Assembly (NCBI RefSeq): GCF_001894745.1
Contig: NZ_BBYF01000008.1
Span: 124,001 to 188,000, forward strand
Source: Paenibacillus sp. NAIST15-1
GTDB lineage: Bacteria; Bacillota; Bacilli; Paenibacillales; Paenibacillaceae
Length of the DNA stretch: 64,000 nucleotides
Direction of reading: 5' to 3'
The translations under genes and the position numbers were made by a program. Shown here piece by piece: positions 26,679 through 33,877 of the stretch. Position 1 is the stretch's first letter. Every line of letters starts with the position of its first letter. Below the pieces are notes generated by a model that ran no database searches, was not told the origin of the DNA, and saw nothing but the letters and a program-made list of their open reading frames with translations.

Positions 26679-26708
26679 TTGACAGGACGAGCTATGATCG
26701 TGTATGAT
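26679..26708 (+). promoter_or_regulatory. Sigma-A-type promoter for the ABC-F leader
   Basis: TTGACA (26679-26684) and TATGAT (26703-26708) with 18-bp spacing. Transcription would start near 26715, giving a leader of about 400 nt before the ABC-F start codon at 27115. Confidence 0.65.
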
Positions 26709-26752
26709 TTTCCTCGTAATACCATTTTATGATGATGAGGATTAGAAAGGGG

Positions 26753-26794
26753 ATGGCGGTATTGTCAACTGTTCTTCAACGGAAATTGGCTTAA
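26753..26794 (+). CDS. Putative regulatory leader peptide upstream of the ABC-F gene
   Basis: A short frame encodes MAVLSTVLQRKLA if started at the ATG (26753), or MSTVLQRKLA from the TTG at 26762, which is better spaced from TTAGAAAGGGG at 26742-26752. Its stop at 26792 falls inside the 5' arm of a long hairpin (26768-26843), so translation would open that hairpin. This is the layout of ribosome-dependent attenuators that control ABC-F and erm genes. Expression is not proven. Confidence 0.45.
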   Translation: MAVLSTVLQRKLA

Positions 26795-27025
26795 GACGGG
26801 AGAAGTCTGCCCATTTTTAGCTTAACGCCAATCGAAGAACAGTGGATAAAGAACCGATTCCTTTTTTCATATACAAGTACGCGTTCATGAACTTTGGGTG
26901 CAGAACCAAGCGGAACGAACAGACAACGGTCTGTTCGTATTGGTCTACAGCACTAAGGATGAATTGAACTACCATTAAGGGCTATTTGTATAGGGCAAGG
27001 CGATTCGTTCGCCTTGCCCTTTTTT
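26768..27025 (+). promoter_or_regulatory. Structured attenuator leader of the ABC-F gene with intrinsic terminator
   Basis: Three elements follow the leader peptide. Hairpin 1 pairs ACTGTTCTTC (26768-26777) with GAAGAACAGT (26834-26843), ATTGGC (26785) with GCCAAT (26827), and TTAAG (26791) with CTTAA (26821). Element 2 is a long interrupted stem closed by TATACAA/TTGTATA (26870/26986), with TTCAT/ATGAA, GGTGC/GCACT, ACCAA/TTGGT and a capping ACGAACAGAC/GTCTGTTCGT (26915/26929). Element 3 is a perfect 12-bp terminator stem (26992-27003 with 27009-27020) followed by five T. Together they should stop transcription before the ABC-F gene unless the ribosome or another signal refolds the RNA. Confidence 0.7.
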
Positions 27026-27114
27026 GCATACACACAAGTAGATACTTTCTTTATGAAGCTGTTCTCTCGCTTGGCGTTGAGCATCATTTACGCACATGCA
27101 AAGGAGAGAATGAC

Positions 27115-28638
27115 ATGAGTATGTTATCTGTAGAAGAAGTAACCCATTTTTATGGAGATAAACGAGTATTTCTTGATATTAGCTTCCGCTTGCTACCGGG
27201 GGAGCATGCTGGAATTGTAGGCAGCAACGGAGCGGGCAAATCAACATTGCTGCGTATCCTGTCCGGTGAGCTATTGCCGGATGCAGGGAAGGTGGAGTGG
27301 CTGCCTCATGTGAAGGTAGGTTATTTGCAGCAGCATATTGATCTGCAGCCTGGGATGACCGTGCTCGATTATTTGCGCGGGGCATTTGGTCACCTCTATG
27401 CCATGGAACAGAATTTGATGGAGTTGGCACACAAGATGGCCGAAGATGCTGACAATCTGGAGTTATGGCTTGCCAAGTATGGGGAGCTTCAGCATCGACT
27501 GGAGCATTCGGGATTTTATGAGATTGAAGTGAAACTGGAACAGATCGCAGCAGGCTTAGGGCTGCTTGATATTGGTCTGGATCGGGATGTCGAGAAGCTG
27601 AGCGGAGGTCAACGCACGAAGCTGCTTCTAGGAAGATTGCTCTTGGAAGAGCCCCATGTTCTCCTGCTGGATGAACCGACGAACTATTTGGATGAGGTGC
27701 ACATTGATTGGCTGAAGGGCTATTTGAAGGGGTATAAGCAAGCCTTTTTGGTCATTTCCCATGATAATTCTTTCTTAAATGAAATTGCCACGTCGATCTT
27801 TCATGTCGAGCACCAGAATATTAAGCGTTATGTAGGCAACTACGAGGCATTCCGCAGCGTATACGAGCTTAATAATTTGCAGCAGCACGAAGCGTATAGC
27901 CGACAACAGAAGGAAATTGCCAGACTCGAAGATTTTGTCCAGAAAAATAAGATTCGCAAGGCGAAGCAGGCCAAGAGCCGCGAGAAGATGCTGGAACGCA
28001 TGACGCGGATTGATCGACCAACTTCTGGTGCGAAGCCGCGGTTTTCTTTCCAAGTTCATGTGGAGCCTGAAGGTAGAATTATGAGGGCTGAACAGCTGCA
28101 AATCGGCTATGCGAAGCCGCTATGCTCGCCTCTGAATCTGTTGATGAAACGAGGAGAGAAGATTGCGATTGTCGGTCATAATGGGGTTGGCAAGACAACG
28201 CTGCTTAAGACGCTGCTTGGAGAATTAACCCCATTGCATGGCAATGTTCGTCAAGGAGAGCGGGTGAAGGTGGCTTATTTTGCCCAAGAGCTGTTCGTAT
28301 CCGACGATTCCGCGCTTGATCAATTATGCGCATTCCGTACAGACATGACACATCAGCAGATACGCAAGCTGCTTGCGATGACTGGGTTGACGGAGGAGCA
28401 TATTCGGCAGCCGCTCAGCTCGCTAAGCGGCGGAGAGCAGGCTAAGGTGCGATTATGCGAATTGATGCTGACGGACAGCAATGTGCTCGTGTTGGATGAA
28501 CCGACGAATCACTTGGATACACGGGCGAAGGAGGCCCTTATAGAGGCGCTGCGCAGCTACACTGGTTCAGTGCTGCTGGTATCTCATGAGCCTGACTTTT
28601 ATGCAGATTGGGTTACACAGGTGTGGTCGTTGAAATAA
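27115..28638 (+). CDS. ABC-F family ATPase, probable ribosome-protection protein
   Basis: A 507-residue soluble protein with two ABC ATPase domains and no membrane segment. Walker A motifs are GSNGAGKST (36-44) and GHNGVGKTT; signatures are LSGGQRTKL and LSGGEQAKV; both Walker B regions read LLLDEPTNYLD or LVLDEPTNHLD. The linker is charged (QKNKIRKAKQAKSREKML), as in ABC-F proteins that enter the ribosomal E site. The ATG at 27115 follows AAGGAGAGAATGAC. Resistance-type ABC-Fs (for example VmlR, Lmo0919, Vga) are often induced by the drugs they counter through transcription attenuation. The leader here fits that scheme, but the antibiotic range cannot be read from the sequence. Confidence 0.88.
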   Translation: MSMLSVEEVTHFYGDKRVFLDISFRLLPGEHAGIVGSNGAGKSTLLRILSGELLPDAGKVEWLPHVKVGYLQQHIDLQPGMTVLDYLRGAFGHLYAMEQNLMELAHKMAEDADNLELWLAKYGELQHRLEHSGFYEIEVKLEQIAAGLGLLDIGLDRDVEKLSGGQRTKLLLGRLLLEEPHVLLLDEPTNYLDEVHIDWLKGYLKGYKQAFLVISHDNSFLNEIATSIFHVEHQNIKRYVGNYEAFRSVYELNNLQQHEAYSRQQKEIARLEDFVQKNKIRKAKQAKSREKMLERMTRIDRPTSGAKPRFSFQVHVEPEGRIMRAEQLQIGYAKPLCSPLNLLMKRGEKIAIVGHNGVGKTTLLKTLLGELTPLHGNVRQGERVKVAYFAQELFVSDDSALDQLCAFRTDMTHQQIRKLLAMTGLTEEHIRQPLSSLSGGEQAKVRLCELMLTDSNVLVLDEPTNHLDTRAKEALIEALRSYTGSVLLVSHEPDFYADWVTQVWSLK

Positions 28639-28669
28639 AGGCTGCTCGGTTTGCAGCTCGACCATAGTA

Positions 28670-28707
28670 GGGAGATTGCAGAAAGCTGCAGTCTCCCTTC
28701 TTTTCTT
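28670..28707 (+). terminator. Intrinsic terminator after the ABC-F gene
   Basis: GGGAGATTGCAG (28670-28681) pairs with CTGCAGTCTCCC (28686-28697), with one T.G position and an AAAG loop, followed by a T-rich tract. Confidence 0.85.
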
Positions 28708-28789
28708 GGAAGCAAGAGAACATTCTCACTATTCATATTTTTTAACTGTGATATAATGTTGGTTAAAATAGGAAGGCGAGGTTATATGA

Positions 28790-29254
28790 ATGCCACTTGA
28801 AACATTTACTGCTTCTGCACATCTGCAAAAGGGAATGGTTGTAAAGGCGAGATCACGGAATTTCGAGATTACGATTGACGAGCCGAAATCGCTGGGCGGT
28901 ACGGATACGGCAATGAATCCGGTTGAAGTCGTACTGTGTGCGTTAGGCGCCTGCCAGTCCATCGTGGCAAGAGCATATGCCCGTAAATTCAATATTCAGC
29001 TGGAGCAATTTTGGGTGGAGCTTGAGGGGGATTTGGATACAGATGGCTTCATGAACAAATCTGACGTGCGCCGAGGCTATTCTGAAATTCGCTACAACAT
29101 CCATGTGAAGAGCAATGCTTCCTATGAGCAGGTCGAACAATTCGTGCAGTTCATTGAGCGTACATGTCCGGTTGGGGATACGATTAGTGCTCCTGTTCGA
29201 CTTGTATTGAATGGCATTATTCTGGAACAGGACTCTCCGCAGGTCACAACATAA
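28790..29254 (+). CDS. OsmC/Ohr family peroxide-defence protein
   Basis: A 154-residue OsmC-like protein. The two redox cysteines expected for thiol peroxidase activity are Cys55 (ALGACQS) and Cys126 (ERTCPVGD), and the family stretch GGTDTAMNPVEVVLCALGAC is clear. Members reduce organic hydroperoxides as homodimers in the cytoplasm. The ATG at 28790 follows GGAAGGCGAGG. It is the only gene in its short transcription unit; no OhrR-type regulator is adjacent. Confidence 0.88.
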   Translation: MPLETFTASAHLQKGMVVKARSRNFEITIDEPKSLGGTDTAMNPVEVVLCALGACQSIVARAYARKFNIQLEQFWVELEGDLDTDGFMNKSDVRRGYSEIRYNIHVKSNASYEQVEQFVQFIERTCPVGDTISAPVRLVLNGIILEQDSPQVTT

Positions 29255-29349
29255 TGTAGGAGATGCACCGTAATCTTAATTGCGCCCCTGTACAGTAGGG
29301 ATGATTCCACCTATGATGGAATAGAGACTACGACATGGAGGCAATTCAG

Positions 29350-29988
29350 ATGAGCAATTCAATTCGACTACATGAAAATTTTGAACATGAACAATTGAAC
29401 ACGAACTTGATGTGGTACTCGCCGCCTCGAGCGTGGGAGATCAATCAAGAATCTGCAAAACTCATTGTTCGCACCGTCAAAGAAACCGATTACTGGCAAA
29501 AGACACATTATGGCTTTGAAGTCGATAATGGACATTTTCTATATACAGAAATTGAGGGGAACTTCAGGCTGACGACCAAGGTATATTCCTATCCTGTTCA
29601 CCGTTATGACCAAGCAGGGCTAATGGTTCGCTATTCGCCAGACACTTGGCTCAAAACATCTGTAGAATATATTCCGGATGGGAGCAATAAGCTCGGCGCA
29701 GTCGTCACGAACCACGGATATTCGGACTGGTCAACCCAAGAGGTTGATAATGGGGATGCTCCGGTCTACTTCCGTATTTCCCGGATTGGGAACGACTTTT
29801 ATGTCGATTACTCACTGGATGGTGCCGCATGGAAGCAGCTTCGCATGACCCATTTGTTCGAGCAGGAGTCGAAGCCAATTCAAGTTGGTGTCTATGCATG
29901 CAGTCCGCAAGGTGAAGGGTATGAGGCACATTTTGATTACATAACGATTGAAGAACTTTCGGATGATCGAACTCAAGTGTATAAGTAA
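29350..29988 (+). CDS. DUF1349 domain protein (concanavalin-A-like fold)
   Basis: A 212-residue protein of the DUF1349 family, a beta-sandwich related to family 16-like lectin/glucanase folds. Typical stretches are TKVYSYPVHRYDQAGLMVRYS, WLKTSVEYIPDG and GVYACSPQGEGYEAHFDYITIE. There is no signal peptide, so it is likely cytoplasmic. I use the ATG at 29350, since GGAGG at 29338 is its ribosome site and overlaps an upstream ATG at 29335. Biochemical role is not established for the family. Confidence 0.87.
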   Translation: MSNSIRLHENFEHEQLNTNLMWYSPPRAWEINQESAKLIVRTVKETDYWQKTHYGFEVDNGHFLYTEIEGNFRLTTKVYSYPVHRYDQAGLMVRYSPDTWLKTSVEYIPDGSNKLGAVVTNHGYSDWSTQEVDNGDAPVYFRISRIGNDFYVDYSLDGAAWKQLRMTHLFEQESKPIQVGVYACSPQGEGYEAHFDYITIEELSDDRTQVYK

Positions 29989-30354
29989 TGGGATTGCTTC
30001 AGAAACAGAGTTTATCTTGAAACTCGACCTTTAAATGGTCAATGTGGGGCCCTTCTCAATAAGGGCCTCTTTAGCGTTTGCGCATTTTGGATACTTCTCG
30101 AACCTAGGAACTATCTCAAGTTCGGCAAAAGGATGCACTCCGATCAACCCATCAAGCAATCGATATCCACATGTGACGTGTGTACGTTACCCCCTATTCT
30201 TCGCTACAATCCATCGTTTTCGGTGATGGAATTCTGCTCTGCCGTACTAGTTCCTGTATGTTCCGGCCCGGATTAAGTTGAATGCAGGGACGTTTTCGTG
30301 CATAGTAGAGGGTGAGGACAGTACGGAACTACTACAATAGAATGGGGAACAATC
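29989..30354. other. Intergenic stretch with a weak terminator and a possible gene remnant
   Basis: GGCCCTT/AAGGGCC (30048-30067) followed by TCTTT is a weak terminator for the DUF1349 gene. On the minus strand, 30031-30186 is open without an upstream start and reads GVHPFAELEIVPRFEKYP then CANAKEALIEKG, protein-like composition ending in TAA. It may be the tail of a decayed gene. The rest holds nothing I recognise. Confidence 0.35.
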
Positions 30355-31230
30355 TTGAAAACGTTCAAAAAAGTCTATATAGAGCTGACCAGTGTATGCA
30401 ACTTGGCTTGTACGTTCTGTCCGCCGACAGAACGCAAAGCGAACTTCATGAAGCTGGATGCATTCAATCATATTCTAGATGAGATTAAGCCGCATACGAA
30501 TCATATTTATTTGCATGTCAAAGGAGAGCCCTTGCTCCATCCGAAGATCGATGAACTATTAGACGCAGCCCATGAGAAGAGCTTCAAGGTCAATATTACA
30601 ACGAACGGTACACTTATACGCAAGAACAAGCATAAGCTGCTTGGCAAGCCAGCGCTGCGCCAGATGAACTTCTCGCTTCATAGCTTCGATGGTCATATTG
30701 GCTCGGAGAACCGTGATAAGTATCTTGCTGATATTTTGGAATTCGTGCGTGAAGCTGAAAAGCATAAGGTTATCTTTTCGTTCCGACTATGGAATTTGAC
30801 GCAGGATAATAAAACAAACATGGAGCGCAATCGCAACCGCGAGACGCTTGAAATTATTGAAAAAGAATTCAATTTGGACTATCGAATTGAAGAAAAAATT
30901 ATCCCGGGCAGTGGTGTTAAGATCGCAGATCGTGTTTATTTGAATCAAGACCATGAATTTGAATGGCCAAGCTTGAGCGCTCCGGAGGATGATGGCAAAG
31001 GCTTCTGCCATGCGCTTCGTTCCCAAGCAGCGATACTCGTGGACGGAACCGTTGTACCGTGCTGCTTGGATGGCGAAGGGGTTATTAATCTCGGTAATGT
31101 GAACCGTGACTCATTCTCGGAGATTGTTGAAAGTGAGCGAGCGAACAACTTGTTCTACGGATTCTCCCGCAGAGAAGCTGTGGAGGAACTGTGCCGCAAG
31201 TGCGGGTATCGCAAGCGGTTCGGCACATAA
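30355..31230 (+). CDS. Radical SAM protein with SPASM-like C-terminal cysteines
   Basis: A 291-residue radical S-adenosylmethionine enzyme. The [4Fe-4S] ligands are Cys15, Cys19 and Cys22 in CNLACTFCPP. TTNGTLI and ILVDGTVVPCC follow the usual order, and the C-terminus has a short SPASM-type cluster (CCLDGEG and CRKCGYR) for an auxiliary cluster. The family modifies peptides, proteins or small molecules. No RiPP precursor or obvious substrate gene is adjacent, so function is open. The TTG at 30355 follows AATGGGGAAC; the upstream open codons are not conserved-looking. Confidence 0.87.
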   Translation: MKTFKKVYIELTSVCNLACTFCPPTERKANFMKLDAFNHILDEIKPHTNHIYLHVKGEPLLHPKIDELLDAAHEKSFKVNITTNGTLIRKNKHKLLGKPALRQMNFSLHSFDGHIGSENRDKYLADILEFVREAEKHKVIFSFRLWNLTQDNKTNMERNRNRETLEIIEKEFNLDYRIEEKIIPGSGVKIADRVYLNQDHEFEWPSLSAPEDDGKGFCHALRSQAAILVDGTVVPCCLDGEGVINLGNVNRDSFSEIVESERANNLFYGFSRREAVEELCRKCGYRKRFGT

Positions 31231-31313
31231 CAGAATGATGTTAATCTGAGCGACAGCAGCGCATGAAGGTAGGAAGTTCATGCCCTTCTCTCGAATACGT
31301 TGAAAGTTGAAGT

Positions 31314-31352
31314 CCTTATTAATCATGTATGGTTAATAAGGGCTTATTTGTT
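31314..31352 (+). terminator. Terminator-like hairpin after the radical SAM gene
   Basis: CCTTATTAA (31314-31322) and TTAATAAGG (31333-31341) form a 9-bp AT-rich stem followed by GCTTATTTG. A second small hairpin (GCATGAA/TTCATGC) lies just upstream. Confidence 0.5.
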
Positions 31353-31454
31353 TTAGTATTGTTGCGATGCTCTAATTGAGGAGGAAGACATTTCAAGGGT
31401 TTATCAAAATGTTTCCAGGTTGTAAAATGTTGATATATAAACAACAGGAGAGAT

Positions 31455-32222
31455 ATGTACATGGGAAGCAGTGAATGGATGTTAATCGCAGCTGTTATGA
31501 TAGCCATTTTGCTCGGAGCTTCGATCTTGGTTGCGATTCAAGGAAAGAAGCCATCGAAGAAGAATGGAAGATTACCGCAAAACCGGGCAAAGCGAGGTAC
31601 TACAAATAGAGCTTCAACACGTTGTCGTGAAGATGAAGCGATCTTATCAAGTAAGTTGGAAGACTTGACGGGTGCTGAGTTCGAGCGCCTGTTGGCCCTT
31701 TATTTCCGAGATCAAGGTTATGGGGTCACAGAGGTGGGAGTCGGCGGCAGCGATGGGGGCGTGGATCTTGTGATTACGGATCGACGGGGAGAGAAGACCG
31801 CTGTTCAGGCGAAGTGCTATGCCAGTCACCATAAGGTTCCTGTGCAGACGGTTCGTGAACTTGTTGGTGCTAAACGGAATCACGATTGTATTTTATCCTT
31901 GTTGATTACGACATCAGATTTGACAGGGCCAGCGAAGAAGGAAGCGGAACAATTCAAAGTGGATTATTGGCACGGTGCACTCATTGAACACAAGCTGCGT
32001 TCATGGGGGAAGTGGAATCCTAGGAAAAGGACATCGAAGAAAAGTAGTCGAGAAATGGAAGTAGCAAAAGCAGAGCTGAAGCAAGGTAGTAAGGAAAGCG
32101 CAGCATCCGCATCAATGATTTGTACTTGCGGCTCGCCAATGGTGAGAAGAAAAAGCAAGCAAGGACAAGCATTCTGGGGATGCTCAACCTATCCGAAGTG
32201 CAGGCATACCCGATCGGTATAA
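31455..32222 (+). CDS. Membrane-anchored Mrr-like endonuclease domain with topoisomerase zinc finger
   Basis: A 255-residue protein with three parts. An N-terminal transmembrane helix (about 8-27) is followed by a basic linker. A restriction-endonuclease-like Mrr domain (about 68-185) has GGSDGGVDLVI and AVQAKCY, the D...QxK active-site pattern. A C-terminal zinc ribbon of the topoisomerase I type (CTCGSPMVRR then GCSTYPKCRHT) ends the protein. Similar membrane-anchored Mrr proteins are widespread and are thought to act on damaged or foreign DNA; no methylase partner is present. The ATG at 31455 or the next at 31461 may be used, both after AGGAG. Confidence 0.85.
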   Translation: MYMGSSEWMLIAAVMIAILLGASILVAIQGKKPSKKNGRLPQNRAKRGTTNRASTRCREDEAILSSKLEDLTGAEFERLLALYFRDQGYGVTEVGVGGSDGGVDLVITDRRGEKTAVQAKCYASHHKVPVQTVRELVGAKRNHDCILSLLITTSDLTGPAKKEAEQFKVDYWHGALIEHKLRSWGKWNPRKRTSKKSSREMEVAKAELKQGSKESAASASMICTCGSPMVRRKSKQGQAFWGCSTYPKCRHTRSV

Positions 32223-32347
32223 TGGTACTCTAGGAACAGAACACATATAACTAAATTACGAAACCGCTGGATGATCAATCATATAATCATAGTTGACGTT
32301 AAGCGGTTTTGACCTACCCACACTTTTTTATCCGTAGAATCTATCCC

Positions 32348-32391
32348 TTCAGAAATTCTTCAGAACTCATTAAGAACTCATTCAGAGCAAA
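32348..32391 (+). promoter_or_regulatory. Four 11-bp direct repeats, candidate OmpR-family regulator site
   Basis: TTCAGAAATTC, TTCAGAACTCA, TTAAGAACTCA and TTCAGAGCAAA follow each other without gaps. An 11-bp period places each unit on one helix face, as in PhoB/PhoP/OmpR operators. A -10-like TATGAT lies near 32417, so the array covers the -35 region of the methyltransferase promoter. The OmpR-type regulator encoded at 33167 is the natural candidate to bind it (inference). Confidence 0.6.
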
Positions 32392-32462
32392 CTCCCTATG
32401 ATCCCAAGACATGTTGGATATGATAATAACAACCAAGGATACGAGCGAAAGGGAGACGTCAA

Positions 32463-33041
32463 ATGAGTGTGAACATGATTCGGGAAAAGCTACTGTTCTT
32501 AAATACATTTTTTCGAACGCCCAAACAGATAGGGAGCATTACGCCAAGCTCACGATTTCTCGCGCAGCGCATGATGGATGCTGTGGACTGGCAAGAGGTG
32601 CAGCATGTTGCCGAATTAGGCGCGGGAACAGGGGCCATTACCAGATTTATCGATACGGTTAAACGAGATACGGCCAGAGTGATTTTGTTCGAGAAGGATC
32701 CATTGTTGCTGGCGCGTTTGCAGGATAACTATCCCGAATACGCTGCTTATCCGGATGCTGGTGAGCTAGGCAAGATATTGGGGGATGAAAGTAGGGAGAA
32801 GCTGGATTGTGTGCTGAGCGGGCTGCCATTCTTCAACTTCCCGCAGCAGTTGCGTGATCATCTGATCGAGGAAATTTACGCATCGCTTAAGCCGGGAGGT
32901 CTATTCGTTGCATTCCAATACTCTCAACAAATGAAGCCGCATTTGGCTCGCTATTTTAATATCGAGAATATTCATTTTGTGTTTCTGAACGTTCCACCAG
33001 CCTTCGTATATGTATGCCGGAAAGGGAGCGGGTTGCAGTAA
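32463..33041 (+). CDS. Class I SAM methyltransferase, phospholipid N-methyltransferase-like
   Basis: A 192-residue methyltransferase. The SAM-binding motif I is AELGAGTGAITRF, followed by VILFEKDP and DCVLSGLPFFNFP. The N-terminal NTFFRTPKQIGSITPSSRFLAQRM is typical of proteins annotated as phospholipid or rRNA-dimethylase-like methyltransferases. The ATG at 32463 follows GAAAGGGAGACGTC. It lies downstream of an 11-bp direct-repeat array and 125 bp upstream of a two-component system, so a regulated role in membrane modification is plausible. The substrate is not proven by sequence. Confidence 0.8.
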   Translation: MSVNMIREKLLFLNTFFRTPKQIGSITPSSRFLAQRMMDAVDWQEVQHVAELGAGTGAITRFIDTVKRDTARVILFEKDPLLLARLQDNYPEYAAYPDAGELGKILGDESREKLDCVLSGLPFFNFPQQLRDHLIEEIYASLKPGGLFVAFQYSQQMKPHLARYFNIENIHFVFLNVPPAFVYVCRKGSGLQ

Positions 33042-33166
33042 TCGGGTATTCGGCCTTCGACTCTCGATCCTTTTGGGGGTTGAATATCATTTCTTTTTCA
33101 ATTGGATTGTTCATACACTTCTCTTAAGCTGTATACTTGCTCTACAGAAAGGAGAGTAAGGATGGG

Positions 33167-33877
33167 ATGAGTCAAGGGATATTAGTAACAGATGATGATG
33201 CGGACATACGAGATGTGCTCCGCATTTACTTGCACAATGAAGGCTATACCGTGTTTGAGGCAGCAGATGGGATTCAGGCATTGGAACTGCTGCAGCATGA
33301 ACATATTGATCTTATTATTCTGGACGTGATGATGCCGAATATGGATGGTATGCAGGCATGCATGGCCATTCGTCAACATACGAAGGTGCCGATTATCATG
33401 CTCTCCGCCAAAGGAGAGAGTCTGGATAAGATCACTGGACTTCATACAGGCGCGGATGATTATATCGCCAAACCATTTCATCCGATGGAGCTTCTGGCGA
33501 GGGTGAAGGCTCAATTGCGCAGACAATCTTTCGCGGAACAGGAAGAACGCATCATGCAGGCGCCCCCGATTTCAGATGAAACGTTTATCGAAATAAAAGA
33601 TTTATGCATATATCCGGAACGGCATCTCGTTATTGTCCGGGGGAAGGAAGTGCTGCTCACCCCTACTGAATTCTCGATATTGGAGCGGCTGGCACGGCGG
33701 CGGGGGCATGTATTCAGCATTGATAAGCTTATTGAATTGGTCTGGAAGGAAGACAAATTCATCACGGACAATACAGTAATGGTGCACATCCGCAATATTC
33801 GAGAAAAGATTGAAGAGAATCCTAGAGAGCCTCAATATATTAAGACCGTATGGGGAGTGGGGTATCGGATTGAATAG
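33167..33877 (+). CDS. OmpR-family response regulator
   Basis: A 236-residue regulator. The receiver domain has the acidic DDD at 9-11, phospho-acceptor Asp53 in IILDVMMPNMDG and a conserved Lys in YIAKPFHPMELLAR. The C-terminal winged helix (about 140-236) ends NPREPQYIKTVWGVGYRIE. I use the ATG at 33167; the frame opens earlier at 33137 but the AAAGGAGAGTAAGG site favours the later start. The kinase start overlaps its stop. It probably binds the direct repeats at 32348-32391. Confidence 0.92.
   Translation: MSQGILVTDDDADIRDVLRIYLHNEGYTVFEAADGIQALELLQHEHIDLIILDVMMPNMDGMQACMAIRQHTKVPIIMLSAKGESLDKITGLHTGADDYIAKPFHPMELLARVKAQLRRQSFAEQEERIMQAPPISDETFIEIKDLCIYPERHLVIVRGKEVLLTPTEFSILERLARRRGHVFSIDKLIELVWKEDKFITDNTVMVHIRNIREKIEENPREPQYIKTVWGVGYRIE

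Noticed and set aside
26868..27025. Possible T-box, 6S RNA or SRP RNA
   Set aside because: The T-box sequence and known 6S/SRP signatures are absent; the context favours an ABC-F attenuator leader.
30247..30471. 74-codon minus-strand frame opposite the radical SAM start
   Set aside because: It overlaps the well-supported radical SAM gene and has no family resemblance.
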